A stretch of 64,000 nucleotides of DNA from Daedaleopsis sinensis (taxonomy: Eukaryota; Basidiomycota; Agaricomycetes; Polyporales; Polyporaceae). The stretch is from NCBI GenBank assembly GCA_033807695.1, contig CM066310.1, positions 2,232,001 through 2,296,000 on the forward strand. The letters are read 5' to 3'. A program made the position numbers and the translations under genes. Below, one piece after another: positions 34,434 to 45,692 of the stretch (the stretch's first letter is position 1; the number at the start of each line of letters is the position of its first letter). The notes under the pieces are model-generated. The model was not told the DNA's origin and did not search any database. It saw only the letters and a program-made list of their open reading frames with translations.

Positions 34434-35305
34434 ATGCTCGTTGGCCTGACTGTCACGTTCGTCACCATTGCGGTCGGTGCCGTCCAAGGTATGCACGATC
34501 TTCCCCGAGTCGTGCTGCACCTTGTCTGTTTCGTGGTTCACCGACACAATTATTGGCAGCCATCGCTAAAAGCGAGCCGGGTAGCCTCCTCCCCAGACAG
34601 TCCAACTCCCCTCCTTTGTTTATTACAAACGTTCCTCCGGAGGTATGCACATGCGATACACATGCACGCTCTCATTATTATCGGAGCTGACTGCTCCTTT
34701 CGCCTGCACACAGTGTGATAGCCAATGTAACGACGGTGCCGCGGGCGGATTTACGGTACGTATATGTATATGAAGGGGCAAAGGCACTCAGAACTTGTAG
34801 CTGACAACCTCGGCCGCGGACGGCACCACAGAAGTGCGCAGTGAACTTCGTCAGCGTGAGCTGCTTCTGCACGGAGGATCTGCACAAGCTCGTCGCGGAC
34901 TGCCTCCAGTGCGAGGCCGGCGTGAACTCTTCCGACACGGACGACCTCCAGAAGCAGCTGTCTGGTATGTATGCGTCCTCCCTCTTCGTCACGTACTTGC
35001 TCCGTGCTCTACCATATATACTATCCACTTGCCGACTCGCACGCAAAACAGGTTATGAAGACTACTGCAACTCCTCTGGAGGCGGTCACCTCGACCCGAT
35101 CAAGCTCGACGGCAGCAAAGGCAGCACGACTTCTGGGGGTAGCCAGGGTTCTACGGGCACAAGCACGGGGAACAAGCCCGCTGAATCAGGCGGCAACAGC
35201 TCGTCGAAGGACGGTAAACCGACGAACGGCGGGCCAGGTCCCGTGGCATTCTCGTTTGTCATGGGCTTCGCCGCGGTTGGTGCCGTAGTGGCTGCGCTTG
35301 CCTGA
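34434..35305 (+). CDS. Small secreted 8-cysteine (CFEM-like) protein, copy 2
   Basis: Exons 34434-34488, 34560-34642, 34714-34755, 34832-34964 and 35052-35305 give 188 residues with consistent phases. The signal peptide is MLVGLTVTFVTIAVGAVQ. Cysteines follow the same plan as copy 1: CDSQC, KC, CFC, CLQC, YC. A Gly/Ser-rich linker (about residues 115-165) leads to a hydrophobic end (PVAFSFVMGFAAVGAVVAALA), as in GPI-anchored wall proteins. Intron positions relative to the cysteines match copy 1, so the two arose by duplication. Linker length and sequence differ strongly, which points to fast divergence. The role is unknown, with surface adhesion or interaction possible. Confidence 0.75.
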
Positions 35306-35781
35306 AGCAATCGTCGGTTGCTTTTTATCTAGTCCGACCGCATCGCGTTCGAGCTGCGCGACCTGTTTCCTGTATTCTCGATTCTTAGAGAATCAATACA
35401 TTCGCTTACCCTATGGCTCATCTGTCCCGAGACTCTATGAGTACTTATTGGACATCAGGAGAAATGATAATTTACTCATCTTCAGGCTGACGATCAACCT
35501 AAATTTCAATGCTTCTACTCTGAGGTCGTCGCATCCACATAGAGAGCACACACACGAGTAAAAGCCTGCTCAGCTCGTAGATCTTCCGATACTACCCAGC
35601 CAGAGCCAAGTGGTCAGGTATCATGGTCGACGGGCTGGCCACCCGCTTTGTCGTGTTCCGAGTTCAACCACTTTCTAGGGAACCTCCGACTTCTGACTTA
35701 TTGCGGGTTTCTCATTCGATTCGTGTATAGTCTTAGAGCTTGCAGAATATGTGCCAATACAGACGACAACGTTCAAGATCT
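35306..35781. other. Intergenic between convergent genes
   Basis: No supported gene. This stretch separates the 3' ends of the second 8-cysteine gene and the P450. Confidence 0.4.
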
Positions 35782-38200
35782 TCATGCACTACCCGCGGAA
35801 GCATTTGAATCGCTATCCCACCGCGCAGCGTCCGCCTCAGCGCTATCGGCCTCCAACGCGATCAACTCCTCGACGTCGGTGTTGCGCACCTTGAATGCAC
35901 ACGGGAACGGAGTCGGACGTGTGATGAGCCCGCTCGTGAAGTCGTCCTTGTCGGGAATGATCGGCTTCCCGCTCGCATCCACGGCGGGCTGTATGTCGAA
36001 TGCCCAAAGTATGCTTTAAAGACACCGTTGTTTGTCAGCACGCTCGTAGACACGGCAGATACAGGACATACCGGACGATGGCGATGAAGATTGACTGGTT
36101 CGCGATGTGCAGACCGGGACAGATTCGCCGCCCGAACCCGAAGTGGATCGTGAAGTTCTGCAGCTTGGGATCGTCGGTGTTCAGGAATCGTTCCGGCCGG
36201 AACTCGTCGGGCTCTGGAAACATCGTTGGGTCTTGCATCATAGCACTATGAAAATGGCGTGAAACGGGAATTATTGTACGCAGCTGAATGACTTACTATA
36301 TATTGGCATAGACGGTGGCACCCTTGGGGAGGAAGAAGCCGTTATATGTGTCGTCTGCCGTGAGTGCATGAGGGAATCCGGTCGGGGTGACGACCCGCCA
36401 TCTACCAGAGATAGCTTGGTCAGCACCATAATGCGTGCACCGGAGATGTCACATGTACACACCTTGCAACCTCCTTGATCATAGCCATAACGTACGGCAG
36501 AGAGTCCATGTCCACAAACTCGGGCATGCGGGTGAATCCCACTACGCGGTCAACTTCCTCTTGAGCACGTTTCAAGACGTCGGGGAAATGGAGCATAGCG
36601 ACTACTCAGACGTGGTAAGTCATCCATCTATCTAGACGAGGAATCAGGCTCACGCAGGAATACTTCTATTACTGCAACTGTCTGGTGCCGTGTTAGATAT
36701 GAGCAGTAGCGAAGACGATCGGCAAAGTTGACGCTCACTGTTCCAACTCCAGCATCCCAAGGACCTGCAAGAGTATACGCCATCTCTAGATCGGAAAGCC
36801 CGAACTCGTGCTGTTTCTTCAGAGCTATTGTGGCCATGCTTGGCTGCGCGGTGCCATCTGCCATCTGCTGGCGCACCCGGTTCATGAGTCCCATGTAGAG
36901 CTGACGATCCGTCTCCCGATGCTTGTCGACTTCATGACGGAACCATTGGAGAGGGCGCTGTATGTGACGAGCTCCAGTATAGCAGTAGCATGACCAGACT
37001 GGTATCTTACCGGTAGCCAGAGCAAGATAGGCCACTGGGGCCAAGGTCAGAAAGCAGAGCAGTCTGGTTTGGAGTGAATTACATACCGACTCGACGATGT
37101 ACTGCCCTGGTACCCTGGAAGACGAGGGTCAGATACATACATGCTCCTGCTAATCAAAGGATCATACGTACTGAAGTCTGCGTACGAGTTCCACCAGTCA
37201 AAAAGGCTGCAAATGTTACATGAGGATTACTCACTTCCCGAAGACTACCCAAAACAACGTCAGCGACGGGAGAACTCTGACAAGCATTCGGAAGTCACAA
37301 GAATGCAAAACTCACATCCTCCTGCTTTGATATTGGCGACGACGATATCATCTTGCAACGTACGAACCCGCCTTCCATATGCTAACCGGAAGATCACGGA
37401 CATCTGGAACCTGCCCTGACAGCTCGTCAACGCGCCCGGAGAGATGTGGCGGAAGCACGTACACATTCAGGTGGCTCCTGTACTCTAACGGCTCTTGCAC
37501 TGATAGCAATTTCATCAGGAGGATCTTGATCTCGAGCGACTGGAGAGGGCGATACTGAGCTACAGCAGTGTTGTTGAGGCTCACTTGCATGAGCTTTCGG
37601 AACGTGTGTCAACGCAGTCATTTGGCTGGGGGACGATGAAGGGACATACCGCCCTCCACCGCTTGTATCTAGCTCCGTATGGCATCGTGATCGCGCGTGC
37701 GCCCCACGAGAGAATCTCTCCACTAGAGGGAACGCATTGTCAGTGCACGGTTCTTGAGTATTGAACAGCAATGCGAATGCTCACGCCATAATGCTCCTCG
37801 GACGGCCCGAGTAGATGTCCGACCGCTTGTCGAGAAGGTCCCAAGCTGCCTGAGCCGTTCCAAGTACTGCGTGCCTCGTGAACGTTGTAAAAGGGCAAGA
37901 TGAGGCCAAATGTATATACCGATAACGGGGGTACGTCCCAAATAGAACGACACAAGCGGGCCTGAGACGGAGGTCATAGTCAGAAATGTGATATTTATTT
38001 TGGAGTGTAGACTGTGGCGTACCGTATTGTTTGTTCCACGCAGTAAACACCTTCCAAGGATGCACTGGGGGGACGTCTCGTGTATTGTCGCCAAAGAACG
38101 TCCTCGGTGGCCCGGGTGGCATACCATGAGGTCGGCGGAGCCACCAGAAAAACAGGGAGAATAGTACGACGCCCAGCCCTGAGATTGTAGAGAAAGACAT
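35782..38200 (-). CDS. Cytochrome P450 monooxygenase, with one unresolved splice junction
   Basis: The start at 38200 gives a membrane anchor (GVVLFSLFFWWLRRP) and the Pro-rich hinge MPPGPP. Later blocks are WDLLDKRSDIYSGRP, MPYGARYKRWRA, RPLQWFRHEVDKHRETDRQ, AQEEVDRVVG, PDEFRPERFLN and the heme loop FGFGRRICPG with the Cys ligand. About fourteen exons can be placed, including 38200-38023, 37961-37920, 37866-37785, 37722-37650, 37593-37465, 37415-37316, 37206-37172, 36957-36739, 36604-36463, 36401-36297, 36245-36072 and 36013-35782. The join between 37316 and 37206 is one base out of phase. The I-helix reads AGVGTT, with Gly where an acid is usual. Enzymes of this shape oxidise small hydrophobic molecules at the ER. 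The substrate is unknown. Confidence 0.8.
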
Positions 38201-40215
38201 GGTACCAGTCAGAGCCCAGGAGAGTGAGCGTGAGCACGAACAGTCGGAGCTGGGGATGAAGACTAGTCAGAGAGCAGGACTCGGAAAGACCAGCTGCAGT
38301 CTGCAGACGACCGTCACCAGTGTGGGAAATAAGAAGCGTTGTCCATTGTAACACCAAATACTTAGTCCGCGGCAGGGCGGGACTCAAGTCGCCGTATCCC
38401 ATATCACTCGCTCTAAGGGTGTAGTACTCGCACTGCCATGTACCATCCTCACGATACGTCAGTGTTCTCTTTCCATCCATTTTGCTCAGTTTGTACCGCC
38501 GCTGTCGTGAGTTTTGCGCTCGAAAGGGCAGTGGCTGAATCAGCACATGTGATCCTGGTGTCCGCGATGCCCGACGCACCCGATTCTCGAGCGCATCGAC
38601 CATATTTCTCGGCGTAGCGTCAAGATAGGGATCCACTTAAGTAGCCGGTGTCCGTGAAGCTCGATGCGCTACTTAGATATTTCATAGTTTGTGGGCTTCT
38701 ACTGCGCGCTCGGAGTGATCTGCATAAAACACATGTTTTGTACAATCGCTTGATCTTAGCAGAACTCAGACTACTCACAAATCGAAGAGACGGCTCGTCA
38801 AATTCATCCAGCGGTCTGCTCTCTCGAGCGTGATCAGGGCAGTCAACGGCCCAAACTTCGTCAAGTTCCCGTGCTAATGGGGCAAGGAGAAAGCTATCGA
38901 AGTCGAATAGCACCCGCGGCGGAATGCAAGGTCACTGTGGACGTCTGTAGGTGGTGCCAAGTCATAGAGACCGCACCCTCGAAGGATGCAAGACAGTCCG
39001 TGGCGTCCTTGTCCGCACGGGCAGCGTCCACATCGTTCTGGCAAGTCACTAAATGTCAGTATATTGCGCACATGTCTCGAAGATAGCAGCTGACCTGGAT
39101 GGTGCGTGTCTGTCCCAAGACCTCTAGCAGAGCAGGCCCTGTGAGCGCTTGAGAAGCGACTCCGGCCACCGAGTTCGAAGCTTGAGGCCCATAGGGCACG
39201 CTCGTCGAGGCTGGGTGAGAGAGTGTCCGCAGGCGAACACGGGAGCTTGGCGTCGAGGCCCGACGTGCGCCTGCGAGTAATCAACGGCGCCGTGGCGGCG
39301 GTAAATGATGATGATAAAACTCGGCAGAGACGTGATGTAGAACGTTGTACACCGCGATGAGAGTCAAGACCAGGAGAAGCGCAATTGGGAGCGAGAGTCG
39401 ACCGGGGAGGTTGATCGATATTCGAAACGGCTTGGGAAAGATGTCTCCCCGGATCGCTCCCTGATTTGTCTGGCCCGCAGGAGAAGTGGAGGTCTTGGAG
39501 GAGAGCCGTGGAGAGTGCTAGCCTCATGCACACGTCCGTGGCTTGCGTGACGCGTCCTGTCACATACATGATTCAGAAGGCGGCGAGGCTAGCTGCGCAA
39601 CAGCCCCCAGCTCTTGACAGCCAGCCACCTCCCGAGGCCAGCGTGTGGGTAGGTAGGTATATGCGCAGTATAAAGGTCATGTCGAGGACACTTAGTCGCA
39701 AACCTCGGGGAATGTATTTGAGTTGAAGTAGGCTGGGCAGACTAAGAAGTCGTTCTTGGGAAAGCGGTCGTGAGATATATATCGATTGAAAATGATGTCC
39801 CTCCAATTTTCGTTTAGATATCAGGGAGCAGACTCGAGCATAGGGCAACTTGGGATGAACGGAGGTTAAAACTTGGAGGTTGGGAGAATAAACGCTGAGC
39901 GCTGAGCGCCCGGAAGGAATCAGTGGGCGCCAGCTCTGCGGGATCTTATCTTATCTAAGTTCAAGTTACCACTCGCCACCATCTCTGTCCGACATATGCC
40001 GTACTACATGCCGCACTCAGGCTCTCTTACTTGTCGCGGACACAGCTCACCCCGCAAGGCTCCAGAACCTGTACTGATGTTATAACAAGCCTGTAGCAGC
40101 TGCCACTATTCAAGCACTCCCTCGACCTTAGTTATAGACCTATTCGCCGGCCACCCCTCATGTTCCCAGAAGTTCTAGCCTCTTCTCGACCATCCATACC
40201 ATAGCGGAGGTGCCC
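38201..40215. other. 2 kb with a possible membrane-protein relic, no firm gene
   Basis: On the reverse strand, around 39300-39470, one frame gives a good membrane segment (SLPIALLLVLTLIAVYNVL) ending in His- and Pro-rich residues and then a stop. Another frame around 38910-39140 gives a coherent stretch (DVDAARADKDATDCLASFEG). I could not join them into one phased model. A 214-codon reverse frame ending at 37995 overlaps the P450 start and is probably its shadow. Confidence 0.3.
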
Positions 40216-41271
40216 TCATCCCTCGTAGGCGAGCTCGTCCGACCAGTGTGCATAACCCTCCACGTTCCTCGAAATCTCGTCAACGTAGTCCCTGCAGAAC
40301 CTGACAGAGTCTCGACCCAGAGGAAGGCGCGCCGGCGGGCTCGGGAGCAGGGTGAGCTCGAAGATCTTCTCCACGCCCTTCCTGGTGTCGCTCCACCCAT
40401 ACCGCGACGCGGCATCGCCTTCTTTCGGGCCGCCGTCGCTCAGGGACTTGCGCACGACAGACGCGACGGATGTCGGGTCGGCGTAGGCGGGGTGCTGGGG
40501 CGTGAATTGGAGGGCGTGTGTGATGTCAGTCTTGAACGCGCCGGGCTCGACAGATGTTATCTGATGCATAAAAAGCGTATATGTAACATCTGCTGAAGAC
40601 GAGGCCCGCGGCGTGCTCACCTTGATGTCCCATGCAGGATCTAACTCTTTTGAGAGGGCGTCCGTGAAGCCTTCTAGCGCTGTACGAGTACGGTGAGTTG
40701 CAGTCGTCTCCCATGCTGGACCAGTACTGACCATGCTTTGCCGCACCGTAGAATCCCATGACGGGGAACCCTACGAGCCCCACGGCCGCGCTGTTCTGCA
40801 CCAGGTGCCCGCCCCGCGGCCGGTTCTCCTCGCGGAAGAAGCGGACCGCCTCCTGGGACACGCGCACCGCGCCCCAGAAGTCGACCTCGAACACCTCCCG
40901 CGCGAGTGCCTCTGGGGTCGCCTCCGCCTCCCCTGCGAGCACGTACCCGGCGTTGTTGAACACGACGTCGACGCGCCCGAACGCGGCCTTGGCCTGCGCG
41001 AACGCAGCCTTGACCGCCGCTGCGTCGGTCACGTCGAGCTGCACAAGCGCGAGCTGCGTGTCGGAGTATTGCGTGGCGAAGGCGGCGAGGGCGGAGGGCG
41101 TGCGGAGCGTCGCGACGACTCGGTCCCCGTTCTCGAGCGCGCAGCGAGTCATCTCGAGGCCGAAGCCGGACGACGCGCCGGTCACTGTGGATGCGTTCGC
41201 GATCATGGGTCAGTGCTCTCGTTCGCGCCGACGGCCAGAGACGGACCTAGCCAGACTCGTGATGGAGGCAT
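40216..41271 (-). CDS. Short-chain dehydrogenase/reductase, copy 2
   Basis: Exons read leftwards are 41271-41247, 41184-40732, 40679-40621 and 40560-40216, giving 293 residues. The first exon (MPPSRVWL) joins to VTGASSGFGLEMTRC. Landmarks are TLRTPSALAAF, LDVTDAAAV, NNAGY, VQNSAAVG and FYGAAK. Exon 2 (453), exon 3 (59) and exon 4 (345) have exactly the lengths seen in copy 1, its closest relative in this window. The long frame running up to 41206 shows a false Met because it reads into intron 1. The catalytic Ser, Tyr and Lys are all present, so the enzyme should be active. The substrate is unknown. Confidence 0.9.
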
Positions 41272-41892
41272 TGTGGAGAGCGAGCTCGGTGATGGGTATT
41301 GCAGAGTGTTACCGTTGTGGAGTTTGAGTAAGTTGGCGAGTTCTGGCTGTTGAGCTACCTCCCGTAGCAGACCCTTATATATGTACTTTGGATGTGTCCT
41401 TCCAGTTATTCTCCTGCAGTTGGCTGTCCTGATCCAAGATGGGTGAAGCTCTGTGTCCGTTCGGGCATTGCAACGCGCCTACCGATGGCCTCAGGTAAGG
41501 GTTATGTTCTCGATGCCCGTTCGGGATATATGCTTGCTCCGGGAATTCAACGGCCATATCCAATTGTTGAATCCGATCGGAGTATGACACTTGCGTTGGA
41601 CACGGACCCTCTGGTTGCTCAGTATATCAGCATCCGAGACTGGACAGACGCGTATTTTTACTCACGCGATGGTCACCCGTGAATGCAGGAGGTTTCGAGA
41701 TGGCAAAGGCAAGCTACAATACGCGCACGTGATGTTCCATGCGAATTCGACCGGAAAGCCGATACGGAACCATGTTCATCTGCGATCGGCCTGTCGCATG
41801 GCGTGTGAGTAGAGTCCTTCCGCTTCATCTCAGCTAACAAATAATCAATGAGAAGCGTACATTGCCTCAGGATACTATTGGCGATCGACGAA
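41272..41892. other. Spacer between SDR copies 2 and 3
   Basis: This is the promoter region of copy 2 and the 3' region of copy 3. A forward frame at 41392-41682 has no motif. Confidence 0.4.
41374..41381 (-). promoter_or_regulatory. TATA box of SDR copy 2
   Basis: On the reverse strand TATATAAG lies about 103 bp before the start codon at 41271. Confidence 0.45.
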
Positions 41893-42946
41893 TCAGTCTC
41901 TGTCAAGGCCCTCAGACCACGACGCGTATTTCTCCACGTCCCCCGCAAGGGCCGCGGCCTTTGCTCTATACAGAAACAAGACGTCCTTGCCGAGCAGCAG
42001 GCGGAGCGGCGGGGAGGGAAGTTCGCTCAACCTGTACAGAGCCTTGACTGCCTTCGCAGCATCGCCTTTGACGTCGTAGACTGGATTCATCTCTCCCGGG
42101 CCGCTAGAAATGACCGCCTCCCGATGCACGACCGAAGGGAGCGTTGGGTTGGTGTAGGCTGGGTGCGGGGCCGTCCTGACGAGTCCGACTGTTTGGGCGT
42201 TCGTGGCGAACGCGCCGAGAGGCGCGAGAGTGACCTGACACGCGGTCTGTCAGTACCTCTCGCTTTCCGCTGCATGTATACGCGCTCACCTTGATGTTCC
42301 ACTCGGGATCCAGCTCCATCGCCAGTGTCTCGATGAGGCCTTCAATAGCTGCGTCGACGATAACCGTCAGGTCGCCCTCCTGCAGAAAAAGAAATCCCAC
42401 TGACCATGCTTCGCCGCGCTGTAGTAGCCCAGAGATGGGAAACCGAAAAGCCCCGTCCCGCTCGACATCTGGATGAGACGCCCGCCCCTCCCTCGCTCGT
42501 TCACGTCGCGGAAGAACTTGACCGCCTCCTGCGCGACATGCACCGAGCCCCAGAAGTTGACCTCGAACGCCGCACGCGCGGCCTCGTCTGGGACACCCTC
42601 GACCTCGCCCAGGACCCCGTACCCGGCGTTGCTGAACACGACGTCCAGGCGGCCAAACGCTTCCCGCGTCCTTGCGAACGCGGCCACGATCTCTTCAGGC
42701 ACGGTCACGTCGACCTTGAGGACGAGCAGGCGCGTTGGGGGGTACTGCTCTATAAGGTCGCACAGAACTTCGGGCTTGCGGAGCGTCGCGACGGCAATGT
42801 CGCCCTTGGCGAGGACGAGTTTGGTCATCTCGAGGCCGAACCCCGAGGATGCCCCGGTGACTGCGTGCTCGTTCAATTCGGGACCAAGTCTCGCAAAGAC
42901 TAAAGTTATTTGTCCACTCACTGAACCAGACTCTTGGTGTAGACAT
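41893..42946 (-). CDS. Short-chain dehydrogenase/reductase, copy 3
   Basis: Exons read leftwards are 42946-42922, 42860-42405, 42348-42290 and 42234-41893, giving 293 residues. MSTPRVWF joins to ITGASSGFGLEMTK. The third exon is again 59 bases. The motif usually written NNAG reads SNAG here (VVFSNAGYG), a mild change at a structural site. The catalytic residues are present in QMSSGTG and YYSAAK. The C-terminal half (APLGAFATNAQTVGLV, VYDVKGDAAKAVKALYRLSEL) matches copies 4 and 5 better than copies 1 and 2, so there are two subfamilies. Substrate unknown. Confidence 0.9.
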
Positions 42947-45692
42947 GGTGAAGGTGGTGAAGGTTGGCAAGCAGTCGGAGCGGTCTGCTACCGAGAGCAG
43001 TATGCTTGTATGTATTCTGTAGCAGCCCTAGTCGGGGTTAGACTTGAGGCGAGGAGCGAGCGCGTTACGACGCGAGAGCGAGACGGCGAGCAGGGAGGAG
43101 AGACAGAAGATGAGGGTCGGATCCAGAAGAGGCGACGCTGGGAAAAGCGGGGGGACGAGTATATCATACTTATATGATATCTAAGACTAGGCCGCGGTAC
43201 CTGTGGCACGCGAACGCTGATGCGCGTCGGGACTCGGGAAGGCGGGCGACCTGCGAGACAAGTACTAGGTAAGCATGCGGACGCGGGCGCTCCTCCAAAC
43301 CACCACATACAGCGCGTCATGGCACAGGTACAGTATCAGTTTTATATCCGAGGGGAGGAGGAGGAGTGTATTTCGGCCCATGAGGCTCGTGTAATATGGC
43401 TCGTCTCCCCCTTGTGCTATCAGTGTCACGACAGTCCGGCATGTGTGGGGAACCGACCAAGCCCTGCAAAGTCGTTTTTTCCAGTCAGTAAACCATAATT
43501 TTGGTGTAGACGTAGGGAATCTGGTGAAGGTCGGTCGGAGCAGTATGCTTACGGTAGGTTGTTCGACGTGTCGCGATCGACCGCCGCTTATCTCCGTCCA
43601 GGGGTCCTATAGTAGTATCGCTTCCAGTGGTCACGATGCGTCTAGTAGTAAGCGTGTCTACACGAGTAGCTTGCATGTACGAAGGGGTCTACTGTAGCTG
43701 CGCCGGGAGATTCGACTGGAAAGGGGAGGAGGAGAAGAAGTTAATAATAAAAGAGGTTCTCGACAAGCGCTTGCCAACTCGGCTGTGACGCGTGATTCCC
43801 TCTGATGGTACGAAGGTCACAGGTGACGTAAGACATTGCTAGCGTTTACCTAGGCTGGTGACGCGTGACGGTCGAGTCTCGGCGAGACTCGACACGCTCG
43901 ACAACCTTTGTCTCCCCTAGGCAGACGATGCGCATGTCCTATTGAACAGGGGGAGGACGGGACAACTTAGTACCTACCATGTGTAAGTGCTCGATTTGAG
44001 CTCAACTCTACGGCTGACTTGCGGCTGACCTCTCAAGTTGAACCTTGCGATTGTCACAGATTGCACACAGCTAAGTAATAAGAAGGTTTCCTTGTTTCCT
44101 CCTCTTCCTCCTCCTCCTCGCTCTCGTGAACACCGGGCTTGGGCATAATTCTCCAATTGAACCCTCGAACCTCACCGCAGCTCCTCGATGTACAACCGCG
44201 CGCAAGACCATGACGCTGAATCGATATTAACCAAGGCGGGGTGGATGCGGAAACCTGCTCAGCTCATAGAAATTCTGTGCCGCCCACTGGAGCGACCTGC
44301 ACTGGTGGACACTGGCAGTATTATGTCGCTCTATATCCAATATACGAAGATAGACTGCCGCACGACGGACCACGTATATGTTGTGCGCATAGGTAGGATG
44401 CTGCGTAGTGGTGTACTTGAGACTTGTTGCAGATGCTTTGAATTGGAGGGATGTGATGCTATCGCTCGCCACCAGTATTGTTGTGCTGCGTTGGCACCTA
44501 CACTGATGGCCTCTCTCACCAAGCTGCAGAATAACCACACTGTTGGAGTAGCCAAGATATGTCAAGGCATCCAAGTCGGACCCTGTCGAAATGGGTGACA
44601 TCTCTACATGAATTGGCCCAGCGCCGACAAATAGCCACAAGACACACTGGTCACAATATCCCATTCGGTTTTGCTTTGTGCCAGAAGCTCTGTGACGTTG
44701 CGCGTTTCATTCGGGCTCGCGCAGCGGAACGCAGATAGGTATGTATGAATGACCATGTACATCCTCTGAGGAAGCCGATCATGGCGTCGGCAGTGGCAGC
44801 GATTGTAGAGGAATGCTGAAGTTATCCTCTTCACTCAGGACGTCCGAGTCGTAGGAGTCTGTGCTAGCGCTCCCGGACTTCGGCCCTTTGAAGGTCGGAA
44901 GCTCGGCTATTTTGTCATCCCACGAGAAACACGAGGCCTTAGTACGAGACTCGAGTCCCCCCCGCCCCGGAACTGCGAAGTGTTTTTCACACACGTACAC
45001 GAAGGCTCTACGCTCGACCCTTTCACTCCCTCCAGAGTATCCCGCCCTCTTGCGCCAACGTGAGCATTGTTATCTTGTTCTCATACATCTTCCGTGAGCC
45101 TCACCAGGCACTGATTTACAATCGCAGCGAGCGCGTGATCCGAGTCGAGCACGAACTGGGCAGAATCGCAGTCTGGAGCCTAACGCTAATCAGTCGTGTC
45201 GCTATTGAAGGGAAATCGAACACCCTTGTACCGAGCGGATCTATCGAAACTCAGGTGAGTAGTACAGTTCCTCGAAGTAAATATGCAATCTGTACTGATC
45301 ACCTTCGCGTACGTACTACATATCCTACTACTATACAAATTCAGCCCTACTTGTAGTATCACGGTGCTCATACTACGAAACGTATCTGGACCCTTCAGGT
45401 GAACACTCAAGTTCCTCTTCCATTGGCTGTCAAGCATTTTCGACCCGTTCAAGTACGTTCTCGTTAGTTCATGAATGTTCTGTAAATTCACTAAATATAT
45501 TTGTCATTTGTTTGAGCAGCGCTTGCCCAAAACGGCCAGGTCGAGCGCAATTTGGCACGACGGTAGTACTTCCAGTCCGAGTTTACTTGCAGTCTGCACG
45601 AATCAAGCTGGTTCGTCTCATTTCCTTCTGCCACCATTGCTTCAGAGTTACATACTACGGCTGACACGCTAACGTTGAACGTTATAGTGTTG
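42947..45692. other. 2.7 kb between SDR copy 3 and the HET gene, no gene supported
   Basis: Many short frames occur on both strands, without motifs or phased joins. Purine-rich stretches lie near 43080-43160 and 43725-43760, and a CTC/CTT-rich stretch near 44095-44125. TATATCATACTTATATGATA near 43160-43180 forms an imperfect palindrome. Confidence 0.35.

Noticed and set aside
37995..38636. 214-codon reverse frame upstream of the P450
   Set aside because: Its left part overlaps the true P450 first exon and intron in another frame, and no family resemblance was found.
41206..41208. ATG at 41206 as the start of SDR copy 2
   Set aside because: It lies inside the first intron. All five copies begin with a tiny exon ending in RVW(L/F) that splices to the TGxxxG loop.
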